Source: Owenia fusiformis (taxonomy: Eukaryota > Annelida > Polychaeta > Sabellida > Oweniidae). Taken from it: DNA of 64,000 nucleotides. Numbering within the stretch: position 1 is the first letter of the stretch; the number at the start of each line of letters is the position of its first letter. Made by a program: the position numbers and the translations under genes. The stretch is from positions 15,421,754-15,485,753 of the forward strand of contig CAIIXF020000011.1 in NCBI GenBank assembly GCA_903813345.2, written 5' to 3'. Shown in pieces: positions 34,715-47,702 of this stretch. The notes under the pieces were generated by a model. That model was not told where the DNA came from and made no database searches. It saw only the letters and a list, made by a program, of their open reading frames with translations.

Positions 34715-36145
34715 CTCACCATTCAGAAACAATTACTTAGGTAATCAATGATTAATAAGTACAAATAAACTATGTTAAACAACCCCATCACAATTCAAAA
34801 CCATTACTTAAGTACTCAATAATCTTATTACTTCACAAGAAAACTGCGTCAAACAACGCCATCACAATTCAAAATCCATTATTTAAGTACTCAAAAATCT
34901 TACATACAAGGAAACTGTACCAAACAACGCCATCACCATTACTTAAGTACTCAATAATCTTAGACAGAAGGAAAGTGTGTCAAACAACGCCATCACCATT
35001 CAAAAGCCATTGCTTAAGTGCTCTTTTATCTTAATTAGGAACCATAACTTGACTACTCATTGATCTTAGTATTAATTATGTACAAAAAACTGTGTCAGTC
35101 AACCCCCCCCCCACCATTCAAAAGCCATTACCTAAGTATGTAATAATCTTACACACAAGGAAACTGTGTCAAACAACGCCATCACCATCCATTATTCAAG
35201 TACTCAATAATCGTGCATGCAAGGAAACAGTGTCAAACAACGCCACCACCATTCAAAAACCATTACTAATGGACTCAATAATATAGCATACAAGGAAACT
35301 GTGTCAACAACGACATCACCATTCAAAAATCATTACTTAAGTACTCAATGTTCTTAATTAAGAATAAAAAACTGTGTCAGACAACCCCCCACCATTCAAA
35401 AGCCATTACCTAAGGTCCCAATGATCTTACATACAAAGGCACAGTGTCAAACAACCCCCTTACCATTCAGAAACCATTACTTTGTACTAAGTGATCTTAA
35501 GTACAAAAAACTGTGTCAAACAACCCCTTTGTCATTCATAAACCATTACTATAGTACTCTAAGTGATCTTAAGAACAAAAATGTGTCTAACAACCCCTTT
35601 GCCATTCAGAAACCACTAAACTGTCCTTGTATCAAACAACGCCATCACCATTCAAAAACCATTACTTATGTACTCAATAATCTTACATACAAGGAAACTG
35701 TGTCAAACAACGCCATCACCATTCAAAAACCATTACTTATGTACTCAATAATCTTACATGCAAGGAAACTGTGTCAAACAACAACATCACCATTCAAAAA
35801 CCATTACTTATGTACTCAATAATCTTACATGCAAGGAAACTGTGTCAAACAACAACATCACCATTCAAAAACCATTACTTATGTACTCAATAATCTTACA
35901 TGCAAGGAAACTGTGTCAAACAACAACATCACTATGCAAAAACCATTACTTAAGCACTCTATTATCTTAATTAGGAACCATACTTAAGTACTCATTGATC
36001 TTAAAAAAGTACAATAACTGTGTCGGAAACCCCCCTCCCCCAACATTCAAAAGCCATTACCTAAGTACTCAATGATCTTACATACAAAGACACTTTGTCA
36101 AACAATCCCCTCATCATTCAGACCCCTTACCATTCAGAAACCACT
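34715..36145. repeat. Minisatellite, 71-bp unit
   Basis: About twenty units of CAAGGAAACTGTGTCAAACA / ACGCCATCACCATTCAAAAA / CCATTACTTATGTACTCAATAATCTTACATG. The period is 71 bp in the homogeneous core (CAAGG at 35761, 35832, 35903), and the outer parts are diverged with indels. Open frames across it are not genes. Confidence 0.92.
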
Positions 36146-36504
36146 ACTGTATTGTATTGTATTGATATAATACTTATAATTGAAAGACAGAGCATTTTGT
36201 CTTGATGTGTGACAGACAAAGTCTCAGAATCAACCAATTTGTCCAAATATGGCTTATTTTGCTAATTATATTATTTTCCAGTCTTCCTGTAATAATATCT
36301 ACTGAAATAGTATCAACTACATGTATATGTTTATAACCATCAGTATTATCATTCTCAATGAAATATCAATTTCACCTTTGAAAACTAAAAGTTGACATCT
36401 CAAAATGTTGGGGAATAAATATCAATTTCTAATTTTAGATTTATTTTGTATTCGAACATGACTGTATTCATGCCTTCTATAAACTGTAAACAAAGTCAAC
36501 ATTT

Positions 36505-36765
36505 CACCAGGGGTATATTCGTGATCAATACCCCTGGTAATACGTGTAATATGTGAAGTCATAACGGTGGGTCGTAGTAATGGCAGACTATCGAAACATT
36601 TTGGTGAATTTTCATGTTCGAATCGTAATATAGACCTCAGAGCAGTGGTAATATCGTCGAATACACCCCTTATGGCTAGGCACAAAAGCTTTCGAACCCC
36701 CACTCTCTTCGGAAAACGTTTGTGCCTAGGCCTGCGGGGTGTAATCGACAATATTACCCCTGCTT
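36505..36765. repeat. Two adjacent hairpins of a palindromic element
   Basis: CCAGGGGTAT near 36507 and its complement near 36528 form one hairpin. A larger one pairs GGTAATATCGTCGAATACAC (about 36644 onward, roughly 52 bp) with the reverse complement up to about 36764, with a loop near 36698-36712. The GGTAATA, CACCCC and TAGGCACAAA blocks are conserved in both arms. Overlapping open frames on both strands (36422-36854) follow from this symmetry. Confidence 0.7.
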
Positions 36766-37532
36766 TTCGGTTCATATTTCTTAAATTAAGCATAGGTTAC
36801 GCTTTCATATTCAATTATTCATTCATTCATGATCCCATCTCCCCCAGGAGATGAAACAAACAATTATGAAATGAACTTATGCATACACTGTAGTACCATC
36901 TGGCATTCAGCGGAATATGATTCTTTTTTTATCGTGGAATAGAGATTGTTTTGATGACTGCCTTTATTGGTTCATAAATCGCTTATCATAATAATGCTCA
37001 TCAAATGTCCCTTGTGGTTGCATGTTATGAAAATGGAATAACCTTCAACATTTGTGTAATCTCAGTGTTCTATATTATGCTGATTGATTAAATTGTATCA
37101 AGCCCAAGGGGACAACTAAAATCCTCTTTTCATGTTTATAAATTTATCTTTAAATGTCAGGCAATATTTGTGCTTGTAATTTCTAGTTTTGGAGCAATTA
37201 TAGATTATTCACAAGAAACATCACAAGAAATATCAAAGCAATTAAAGTCGATCTTAAAAAATCTTTGATCATGCTTTGACAAAGAAACGTACATCAACCT
37301 AATATTCTACATAAAAGAGTGTTTATCAAACTTTTTCAAGATCTTTCTTACATATCAATTTATTGGCTCTTCAGTAGTTGTATTTTAATGGCTTGCAAAA
37401 TGTCAGTTATCTGATACAGCTTACTAATATGTATATACCTCATTATATTGTATATTAGAAATCGGAAACTTCATGAAAAGAGCAGATCTTACCGAAACAA
37501 AACATATTTCCTTAAATCATCCTAGTAATTTC

Positions 37533-37611
37533 TACCCTTTGCATTCGTTCGACTTCACTTCTTAAAAGAGAGCTTCATCTTCGTTTATAACTAAGCTCTG
37601 CGGGCAGTGTA
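37533..37611. mobile_element. 79-bp mini-element, second deleted copy
   Basis: TACCCTTTGCATTCGTTCGA through GAGAGCTTCATCTTC joins directly to AACTAAGCTCTGCGGGCAGT. It has the same architecture and nearly the same internal junction as the 81-bp copy at 27437-27517. The flanks show no clean duplication. Confidence 0.7.
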
Positions 37612-37614
37612 ATT

Positions 37615-39135
37615 CATTTCATAGAACCATACTAATTGATTGGACGTTGTCCCACATCATCTATCGTAGAGTGCTCCATCTCATTTTATGGCTTAAATGT
37701 TTTAGAAAGCTTTTTTAGTTTGTCCTATTGATCTTCAACATGTATTGGAATGACTTCAGTAAGTAGATAATGGGTCTTGAATGGTTGGGGAGGGGGTTGT
37801 TGGACATTGTTTCTTTGTTGATTTGATCATTGTTTTGAGATATTTGGGCTTTGTTTTCAATATGACTAAAAGCCAAAGGCGAAATCTCCCAAAAAGGTTA
37901 AATAGTTTGCTAATACATGGCTAGGTGTCAATAGTATTTTAGATCAGTTACCCCTTGTGAAGAAAGAACGTCTTATCTGGCATAGTAAGATCCCATGGTA
38001 TCCAAAATATTTTTCTGGGCCCCCTGGATCCGTCAGTGAAGCATGTGCGATTTGTCTTGTTTCATCCGTTAATCATGGACCAAAGGACAAATACAGACAA
38101 CAAGCAGTATACTGTAACAACTATTTACCAATTTAATTGAGGGTGTCATGTTTCACTGAACAAAGACAATTCTGATTTACAATGTAAAATTACACAACAA
38201 GATCACCCTGGTCGACACTTATTTATATTGACTGCCTTAATCAGAAAATATATGATACAGTTAACCTTGTTAATTATCTTGTTGACATTCTGGGTGTCCA
38301 CAAATAGATTAGACCGACGTGTATGTCTTGTATAGATAATTTTTCAAATAAGCTCATTGTCTGGCTAATGAACAGTTTTCAGGTTCAAGGATGTCAGGTT
38401 TTAATGCTAGAAAAATGCTAAGTTCATGGATATGTACACAAGAAAATGTACACGAGAAAACTAAATGACATATCATTATCAATATTACAAGAAGAAATTT
38501 ACAAGGCATTAACATGCAAAATGTCACACTGCCATTTGTTACAAACTGACAAATGCTGACAGCTAAACGCTGTTACAGATGCCAAATCATGCTGTTACAT
38601 ATTCCAAACACCAGTCACAATAGCAATATGTCACCACTTGGTTGACATGAAAACATTGTATCATGATATTTGTTACTCTTGAACACCTGGCATTGTGATA
38701 CGACTATGTGCAGATTGTATTTCTCACTTATGGTCAGCAATCTTTGATATTTCACCAAGGCAAATGTAAAGGTCACCCATAAAATAGACAACATGCTTAA
38801 AGGAGAATCGCGTGAGTTTTGCAAGAAAATTCAATACATCTGCACAAATTCCTTTTTCATGAAAAAGTTCATGTATTTCTGCAATTTTAGTTATACCATG
38901 ATCCAAAATGACATTAATGTTTTTTTCAAAAATCGAATACATTTGTATCAGGGTGTTACTTTTTTAATCATAATACTATTCATTTCAAAGATTCATAAAT
39001 ATCATATCATATTCACAGTGTGATGGCCCAATAGTGTGAACATACAAGATATATTTATATCACATGTTCAATATTGCATGAAATCCTGTGTTCATACATT
39101 TTCTGAATTTCTACAAACATTAGGGTTTAGAATAA
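37615..39135. other. Mostly unassigned; dispersed-repeat copy at 38510-38650
   Basis: ACATGCAAAATGTCACACTG near 38512 marks a second copy of the repeat at 9479. An open frame on minus (38942-38724) is AT-rich with no splice borders I trust. No gene called. Confidence 0.4.
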
Positions 39136-39141
39136 CTTGTA

Positions 39142-39407
39142 CAGTAAAACCTGCCTTAGTGAACACCTCTCTCTTGTGAACACCTGTCTCTATAGTCGAT
39201 GTTTACAAAAATGTATGAGAGGCTAAAATTGGAGAAATCACCACTAGAGTGGAACAATTTTAGCATCATCTCATGTGTGGAGATCCTTCCTCCGCACATA
39301 CTCTACTGACTTCTGTATAGATAACACTCTCTGTAGTGGACACCTACCAATTACACGGAACGGTTTTTTCTCGGTAAAAAAATGTTCAATATACACAGGT
39401 TTTACTG
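39142..39407. mobile_element. pogo/Tigger-like MITE (266 bp)
   Basis: CAGTAAAACCTG at 39142 and its exact complement CAGGTTTTACTG ending at 39407 bound the element. A TA precedes the left end; the right flank is AA. The GTGAACACC / GTGGACACC subterminal motifs are typical of pogo-like non-autonomous elements. Relics of the same end are at about 41151-41270 and 63392 onward. Confidence 0.7.
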
Positions 39408-39639
39408 AACAGAAATTATATTCCTATGAGGCAAGGATTCAACCAACAAAAATACAATCACTCGAAATTGATTTATTTAATTCAATTCCATAATCAATAA
39501 ACATTAATATAATCTTGATGAGAACGCCATTGTTGCCTCATGGGAAATATGTACTCCTGTGTGAGACCTCCCTTGTTCTTACAAGTACATACACCTGCTA
39601 TATTTTTATAAATGAAGTGTATAAGATAAGTTGGTTTGC

Positions 39640-40420
39640 AAAAATGCTGAACATCCGTCAAGACAAGTCAAATATGATTAAAAGACTGTTGTTAAATGTA
39701 ACGGAGGATTGATCAACATGACTTAAAGCAATCTGACATAACTGAATGTCGGAGTAAATTACCTGCAACAACAGAAAACAAAAGCAATCATTTTCCAATT
39801 TTACAAAGCTTTATTCAGCGTCATTTCTGATGCGTTATAGTTTGTGAAACATCAAAATGCTCACTTCAGAACAATGATGTGGTACTTTTTTATTGATTAT
39901 TACAAAAAACTTGGAAATTATATAAAAAACAAAAAAGCAATGTTGATTTTAGAAGAATTTATGTTACTTTAAAATATAGATACCTTTACTCTTACATGCC
40001 TTTCTCGGTGCATATAGTTTATGTTAGCCTTTTTTCAGCTTCACCTTTGCGTTAATCCCAGTGCATTACCTATTTATCATTGAAACCCTTTGAATTCAGT
40101 TTTCAGAAATTACTCTCAAAATGAGTTAACTGACCCATATATTGAAGCAGATCAAGTAATCCCCCCCCTCGAGCAAGTCAATCTTAGTTTAAGATGGGAA
40201 GATACATCATCGCTTTCAACTGGGTCTAGAGAACCCTGTGAGGTAGTAACAACTGAGCCCGATTGTGAATCAAGATGGGGAGATTGAAAATGAAGAAATA
40301 CTGAGACAGGGATAATGACATCAATTTGCATCGACTATTTTCTGTTCATATAATTTCCCCCTCATGAGTTATTGCTCCTGAAATGCATGAGGATATTTTA
40401 CACTTTTAAATCATGTTCAT
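39640..40420. repeat. Old duplicated segment, copy A
   Basis: Blocks around 39656-39800 (for example GTCGGAGTAAATTACCTGCA) and 40298-40395 (GACAGGGATAATGACATCAA, then GAGTTATTGCTCCTGAAATGCAT) recur in the same order at 46745-46880 and 47285-47375. The material between is only weakly alike. The duplication is old. The 65-codon frame at 40090-40287 lies inside it and is not recognised. Confidence 0.5.
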
Positions 40421-41150
40421 ATTATAGTCAATTAGCTAATTGGATAAGATTAACCTTGCAATATAGCAATGTTGAAGATATCACATGTGCTTTTGATTCA
40501 TCACAGTTCAAGTTTTAATAGCACATGTGCTGTGAGCATCAGCAATTTTCATAGAGAGATGACACTGGTGGATCTGGGGTGAACAACCCCCACAATGAAA
40601 TTTGGGCCCACAAATGTTAAAGGTCATAAAAATTTTAAGGCCCAAGTTATTGGGCTATTTTTGGCAGTACTGGGCCTTATTCCTTAATTCAAGGCTGTAT
40701 TATCAAGAAAATGGGCCTAAAAATTTTCAAAATTTGGGACCAATTTTTGGTTTTAGGAGCCTAAATGTTTTTTTTTCGTGCAAGCTTGGAACTATTTTTT
40801 CAGACTTGAAATGTAGGTCCCACTTGATAATTTTCAGAACTGTCCCTGGATGAAATGAGGCCAGGAAATGCACTGACCAGTAGATCTCATGAGGAATCAT
40901 TGAGAATTGAGATAAAGCAATTGGCTTGACAAATTTCTTAAATTTAATTATGACAATGTTTAATCTCCATGAAGACACAAACCAAAGAAACTTTAGAGTC
41001 TCATTCAATCTGTCACTTTGGGCATTATATTCATGCCATTCATTACCATGGCTATCCTGTTTTAATCAAAATGCCAGATCAGAATAATGCCCAAATTGAA
41101 GTTTACAATTTGTTCTCTCCAAAATGTCAGTCGATAGAAGCAAATGTATG

Positions 41151-41270
41151 GTAAACCCTGTTTCATATGAACACCACTAGAACCTGATAAAATGTACAGA
41201 TTAGCAGAAGTTTACATTTCAAGGTTTCTAAAATGCAAATCAGTAGATGTTCACAGTTGGAGGATTTAAC
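41151..41270. mobile_element. pogo-like relic
   Basis: GTAAACCCTGTTTCATATGA, then TTTACATTTCAAGGTTTCTA, resembles the terminal part of the element beginning at 63392. No partner end was found. Confidence 0.4.
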
Positions 41271-41420
41271 AGTGTTAAGAATTGAGACTGAGCGGTGTTT
41301 GAATACACTGTATATACAATAATAATAATATCAGAATTAATATGATGATGTTATTATATATAATAATAATAATGTAATGTCATAATTGATAACTCATTTA
41401 TATGACTGAGCTTGTATCCA

Positions 41421-41585
41421 GAAATGCAACTTTCAGCTATTGGCTGCCGGATAAACTAACTATTTCAAGGGGAACTAATTTAAATATGAATAGCACCTGC
41501 CACCATTTGATTCATATTTAAATAAGTTGGTCATGAAATATAGGTTTATCTGGTAGCCGACAGCTGAAAGTTGCATTCGCGAATG
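41421..41585. mobile_element. 165-bp foldback MITE
   Basis: AATGCAACTTTCAGCTATTG through GGATAAAC (about 41422-41456) pairs with the arm at 41549-41580. An inner pair, AACTAATTTAAATATGAAT and ATTCATATTTAAATAAGTT, continues the symmetry. Nearly the whole segment can fold as one hairpin. Confidence 0.75.
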
Positions 41586-42394
41586 CAAGTTAAGAGAAAT
41601 TAGAAATTATACACATATGATTTAGAGTTTCATTTTAATATAGCAGATGTTTTATTGCCCTTATCTATTCCTATGTTCTTATATCAATACATTATCTGAC
41701 ATTATTCTTCCAATATGGGGCCCTACATCACTTTTACAGAGCATGATTTAGTTTCCCACATATAATTGTTAGGAGCATATTGAGCTTATCTCAATAGTTA
41801 AAATAAAAATAATGCTTTAGATTTGAAGATGATTCCTTGAGTCCAATATAAATATCTCAGAAAAGAACAATCAAGTTTAGTATCAATCTAGATAAAATAC
41901 TTATGTTTTTTAATTCTAATCTGACACTTAAACATCATTAAACATTTTCTACATTGAACCCTAAGATCATTAGAACTTGTACTTTTAACAGCATGGACTT
42001 TTGCAATAACTCTGGGCGCCTTTATTATACATTTATTGTGTAATACATTAAGGAATGATGTCCAACAAATATTTACTGGAAAGACACCATCAATTTCTCC
42101 ATTGATGTCCCCTGTTCAACGTCCTTGAGTCATGACTATATACATAAACACCCATTTGCAAAAATATGAAGGGAAATTAGCATCTTTTTATGAGCAAGTT
42201 CAGGAAAGAAAATATCTCATAATTTGACATCAATCATTTGTTCGCTGTCAAGTGCATGTGTCTGATCTAAGGACACAAAAATTAATGGGTTGGAATAAGA
42301 GCAAAACGAATGTAGCCTTAGTCAATATTAGGCACACTTTTTAACTGCCTATCACCTCATAGAGAATGAATATTATCATAGTGAAAAAACAGGA

Positions 42395-42525
42395 TCACCC
42401 CATTGGTCCAAATCCCATAGGTCCGAATCCCATTGGTCCGAATCCCAATCATCTGAATCCCATTGGTTCGAGTACCATTGGTTCCAATCCCATCGCTGAA
42501 TCCCGATGGTCTGAATTATTATCAT
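42395..42525. repeat. Minisatellite, ~15-bp unit
   Basis: About eight units close to CATTGGTCCGAATCC. Units on the plus strand chance to resemble the tRNA B-box (GGTTCGAATCC), but no tRNA fold is present. Confidence 0.8.
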
Positions 42526-43079
42526 AGAAGAAAGAACAGGTCATTATCAAAAAACCATGCTCATGAATTCCCATTCACCTTGTTTATCATGCAGATTTTT
42601 ATTTATTTCTTTTTGGAAAAATCATCTGTCCTCTAGATGATTCAATTTTGGATATGTCATCCTTAATTCGTTATCTAAAATAACATATTTATTTATAACA
42701 CGCAACTGTGGATGATTCACAAGCTAAGGATAAGCTAACTAATCTCAAAAATTAAATGAATTATATTTTTCTGAAAAATCCATTGGGTCTTAGATTAACT
42801 CATTTAGTATTTATATTTGCTTGTGGTAATTCATCAATAGGCTCATTCTTATTTCACAAGGAAAATACACTGTCACTTTAAGAGTTGATTTATGAGTTAT
42901 TGAATGATATAATCAATAACTGGTTATGTAATCTTTAATGAAAATGTCAACTTATGAGCAATGTGGGCTCTTTCATCAAATCTCCCACAGATTGTATAAA
43001 CATCACTGACCATATGATCCCCTTCCCAGATAAGAGACGCTGAAAGATAGAATCATCAAAACAGTACAAGTACAGTACA

Positions 43080-43240
43080 GTGCAACATATTACCACCTGC
43101 CATTTGTTACAGATCCGGAATGCATACCACCAAAATAAAACACCAATCAATGAATGCTAAACACCAACTGCCGAACAATGAAAACTGTTCACAAAAAAGT
43201 AGGAGACCATAACAATATGCCATCACCATAGTGACATAAA
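43080..43240. repeat. Dispersed repeat fragment (copy 3 of 3)
   Basis: ATATTACCACCTGCCATTTG and the downstream ATAACAATATGCCATCACCA blocks match those of 38510-38650 and, more weakly, 9479-9580. Confidence 0.45.
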
Positions 43241-44395
43241 AACCTGATTAAGAACTTAGTTGTAAGTTGTTAATCTATTTAAAGGCTCCCTTTACCCCCC
43301 CCCTCCCTTTACATTATTAATGCTATTTAAAAAGTTGTATTATTCTCAGACGGGCAATAAATAAATGAGTATTTAATTTTCTATCACCATATCCAAACCA
43401 TGGTGCATGGTTTGAAAGCCCATAGTTTCCAATATTGTCTGGATATATATCCCCTTAAATGTATATTTTATATTTTGGGTACTCTCATCCACTGATGTAT
43501 GGCCTCTTGAAAATTCTCAAACTGCCCACACTGTAACCTAAACTAATTCTTAATCTGTCACGCAATCAAGACTTGGACAAAAACCTTTTCTGAAAATATC
43601 AAAACATGGAACATATTCATCATCGAGCAAGTTTAGCAGTATGAAAAGCTCGAAATTGAATGAATTCCTTACACCTTTTTCAATTTTAAAAAGCGATTAA
43701 TCATCAGTCTACATCTTCATCAAGTTTTGATCGTACAGAAAATGAAGTTTATGTCAATGTCTATTTTATTGCCAAGAACATTTTAGAGTTATCTTTTTAT
43801 CATTTTTCATTTCCCTGGAACTAATCTGTCAGCATCCATTAAAATCTTGGAGAATATTCTGATAAAAGAGTTTAATATATCATTGCTAGAAATTGTGTAA
43901 TTTGATTGACTGATTCAGTACCATGTGGTCAAAAATACCAATTTAAGCGTTTTTCACAGCTTTCTCTGTTTTTGGATTATAAAAGACGTATTGCCCGCTG
44001 TATTGCCCACCTGGGAATTCTGACAACTGCACTGGATAGGTGAAATAAAAATATACTACACAATAATACTTGTACGTAATTATGTAACTTATGGGTTTAT
44101 GATATATTTATTAATTAAAATAAATGCTCACAAATCGAAACAAATATTCTATATTTCTTTGCAATGCCTGTTGCACTTTCAATGGTTTTTGCAGCATGTG
44201 TTTCCCTCACCCTACAGGCTGCGGGCAATACATACTGCAAAAATTATTGAAAGATGAACAGGTATTGCCCTCCATAGAATGAAATATTTGCTTAATATTC
44301 TTCTAATACAGGTTTCCTGGAATACATTTCTTAACAGGCCATTTTAGAACAATCTCTCTTGCATACTTTCATGCAATCATGAAGACAATGTACTG

Positions 44396-46738
44396 ATTTT
44401 TGTGAAATGCCCAACATTCCATATATTTGACCAAGGGTGTAAATATAAATGGTGCATTTTGTGAAATGCCCAACATTCCATTTATTTGACCAAGGGTGTA
44501 AATATAAATGGTGTATTTTGTGAAATGCCCAACATTCCATTTATTTGACCAAGGGTGTAAATATAAATGGTGCATTTTGTGAAATGCCCAACATTACATA
44601 TATTTGACCAAGGGTGTAAATATAAATGGTGCATTTTGTGAAATGCCCAACATTCCATTTATTTGACCAAGGGTGTAAATATAAATGGTGCATTTTGTGA
44701 AATGCCCAACATTCCATATATTTGACCAAGGGTGTAAATATAAATGGTGCATTTTGTGAAATGCCCAACATTCCATATATTTGACCAAATGTGTAAATAT
44801 AAATGGTACATTTTGTGAAATGCCTAATATTCCATATATTTGACCAAGGGTGTAAATATAAATGGTGTGTCTTGTGAAATGCACAACATTCCATATATTT
44901 GACCAAGGGTATAAATATAAATGGTGCATTTTGTGAAATGCCCAACATTCCATATATTTGACCAAATGTGTAAATATAAATGGTACATTTTGTGAAATGC
45001 CTAATATTCCATATATTTGACCAAGGGTGTTAGTGTAAATGGTGCATTTTGTGAAATGCCCAACATTCCATATATTTGACCAAATGTGTAAATATAAATG
45101 GTACATTTTGTGAAATGCCTAATATTCCATATATTTGACCAAGGGTGTTATATTTGACCAAGGGTATAAATATAAATGGTGCATTCTTGTGAAATGCTCA
45201 ACATTCCATTTATTTGACCAAGGGTGTAAATATAAATGGTGCATTTTGTGAAATGCCCAACATTCCATATATCTGACCAAGGGTGTAAATATAAATGATG
45301 CATTTTGTGAAATGCCCAACATTCCATATATTTGACCAAGGGTGTAAATATAAATGGTGCATTTTGTGAAATGCCTAACATTCCATATATTTGAACAAGG
45401 GTGTTAATATAAATGGTGCATATTGTGAAATGTCCAACATTCCATTTATTTGACCAAGGGTGTAAATATAAATGGTGCATTTTGTGAAATGCCTAACATT
45501 CCATATATTTGAACAAGGGTGTTAATGTAAATGGTGCATTTTGTGAAATGCCCAACATTCCATTTATTTGACCAAGGTTGTTAATCTAAATGGTGCATTT
45601 TGTGAAATGCCCAACATTCCATATATTTGACACAGGGTGTAAATATAAATGGTGCATTTTGTGAAATGCCTAACATTCCATATATTTGACCAAGGGTGTA
45701 AATATAAATGGTGCATTTTGTGAAATGCCCAACATTCCATATATTTGACCAAATGTGTAAATATAAATGGTACATTTTATGAAATGCCTAATATTCCATA
45801 TATTTGACCAAGGGTGTTAGTGTAAATGGTGCATTTTTTGAAATGCCCAATATATTTGACCAAGGGTGTAAATATAAATGGTGCATTTTGTGGAATGTCC
45901 AACATTCCATATATCTGACCAAGGGTGTAAATATAAATGGTGCATTTTGTGAAATGCCCAACATTCAATATATCTGACCAAGGGTGTAAATATAAATGGT
46001 GCATTTTGTGAAATGCCCAACATTCCATATATTTGACCAAGGGTGTAAATATAAATGGTGCATTTTGTGAAATGCCCAACATTCCATATATTTGACCAAG
46101 GGTGTAAATATAAATGGTGTGTCTTGTGAAATGCACAACATTCCATATATTTTTTGAAATGCCTAACATTCCATATATTTGACCAAGGGTGTAAATATAA
46201 ATGGTGCATTTTGTGAAATGCCCAACATTCCATATATTTGACCAAATGTGTAAATATAAATGGTACATTTTATGAAATGCCTAATATTCCATATATTTGA
46301 CCAAGGGTGTTAGTGTAAATGGTGCATTTTTTGAAATGCCCAATATATTTGACCAAGGGTGTAAATATAAATGGTGCATTTTGTGGAATGCCCAACATTC
46401 CATATATCTGACCAAGGGTGTAAATATAAATGGTGCATTTTGTGAAATGCCCAACATTCAATATATCTGACCAAGGGTGTAAATATAAATGGTGCATTTT
46501 GTGAAATGCCTAACATTCCATATATTTGACCAAGGGTGTAAATATAAATGGTGCATTTTGTGAAATGCCCAACATTCCATATATTTGACCAAGGGTGTAA
46601 ATATAAATGGTGTGTCTTGTGAAATGCACAACATTCCATATATTTGACCATGGGTGTTAATATAAATGGTGTGTCTTGTGAAATGCACAACATTCCATAT
46701 ATTTGACCAAGGGCGTAAATATAAATGGCGCATATCCT
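44396..46738. repeat. Minisatellite, 60-bp unit (~39 copies)
   Basis: The unit TGTGAAATGCCCAACATTCC / ATATATTTGACCAAGGGTGT / AAATATAAATGGTGCATTTT is exactly 60 bp. Because 60 is a multiple of three, all minus-strand frames stay open over long stretches, producing repetitive open frames (for example 45106-44594) that are not genes. A block of about 0.5 kb including a unit with an internal deletion is itself duplicated (TACATTTTAT at 45771 and 46264, 493 bp apart). Confidence 0.95.
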
Positions 46739-46744
46739 GTTGTT

Positions 46745-47400
46745 TAAGAAACAAAAAGCGTCAGTTTAGACAAGTTAATTATGAAACTGTTACGAAAGGA
46801 TGTTAAACATGACAGAAAACACACTGACATAAAACAATGTCAGAGTAAATTACCTGCAACATGAAACCAATAATATTGTAATCTTTCTAGATTTTATTCC
46901 GTCATTATGAATAATCACCAGAGCCCAACAATTTAATACTGCTTGGCAGACATCATCACATTATGACATTGTGTATTAATATTTATTTTTCATCCGTATA
47001 AAATAATTTCTTTTTTCACCATGTGGTTTTGCAAAAATAAAATCCATCGAGGTACCCTTATATTATTTAAGCTCAATGATGTGACACTGCACAGATGATT
47101 GTATGAGAATTTATGATGAATTTTAAAATATGAGAACATTCTCTTCTCGATGCCTAGGTCAGCCTGAACTCTGACTTAACAGATACATTGGTATTTCTCA
47201 CCAAAAGAGCGTAACAGGTGTTGCAGATTGCAGATAAAACTATTCCAGCAGCTGATTGAAGATAAAGTCAAACTGATGAACAACTGAGGTCGAGATAATG
47301 AAATATATTTGCGTCATCTATTGTATATCTGGTTTATCAAATTTCACATTGTGAAATGATGCTCCTGAGCTGCATATAGAATTAATCGTTTGTCTTCTAA
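46745..47400. repeat. Old duplicated segment, copy B
   Basis: This is the partner of 39640-40420: GTCAGAGTAAATTACCTGCA near 46839 and GAGGTCGAGATAATGAAATA near 47288, followed by GATGCTCCTGAGCTGCAT near 47358. It begins right at the 3' edge of the 60-bp minisatellite. Confidence 0.5.
47202..47251 (-). CDS. Candidate exon 8 of an unidentified minus-strand gene
   Basis: On the minus strand, a pyrimidine-rich tract ending TTTATCTTCAATCAG precedes a 50-nt segment that ends TTTTG before GTGAGAAAT, a strong donor. In the phase set by the candidate exon at 47703-47753 it is open (reads TGC TGG AAT AGT..., product CWNSFICNLQHLLRSF). A second frame is also open, so phase is not diagnostic. This is the least certain 3' exon. 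It lies within the duplicated segment 46745-47400. Confidence 0.2.
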
Positions 47401-47702
47401 CTCAAGTTCTACAGCCCTGATGAGTTTGGACGTTGACATTTGATTTTTTATAAAGAAAGAAAAACAATTTGTTGAAATATCAAAGACCCTCAAGCAAAGT
47501 CCTTCTCCCCAGGAAGTAAGAACTTCCCAGGAAGTAAAGCACTTCCTTATTAAGCCTAGTTCTATATCTATACAATTTTACACTTTATTCCTGAGCCTTT
47601 ATCTCTGTTCTTTGTAGAACAATTATCCCTTTCTGTTATTTATCTGCTCAGGTGCATTGGGTATTGCTAAGCGTGTTCCTCAGCTCTTCAATTATCTCTT
47701 AC

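Noticed and set aside
36422-36854. Overlapping frames of 95 and 123 codons on opposite strands
   Set aside because: They overlie a hairpin element; the symmetry explains openness on both strands.
38724-38942. 72-codon minus-strand frame with a protein-like composition
   Set aside because: No convincing acceptor, the opposite strand is also open, and it borders a dispersed-repeat copy.
40090-40287. 65-codon plus-strand frame rich in E, S and T
   Set aside because: Composition is plausible for protein, but it lies in an old duplicated segment whose other copy does not keep the frame, and I recognise no domain.
42395-42525. tRNA gene suggested by GGTCCGAATCC (B-box-like)
   Set aside because: The motif is part of a ~15-bp minisatellite and no acceptor stem, A box or cloverleaf is present.
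43985-44240. Two minus-strand microexon candidates (TGCAGTTGTCAGAATTCCCAG minus its last base, and a 24-nt segment starting TATGTATTGCCC)
   Set aside because: Borders look good, but the segments are under 25 nt, open in two or three frames, and share a GTATTGCCCGC motif with each other in a way that suggests a small repeat.
44594-46754. Many minus-strand frames of 60-170 codons with 20-residue repeats
   Set aside because: All come from the 60-bp minisatellite, in overlapping frames, which is the signature of repeat DNA and not a repetitive protein gene.
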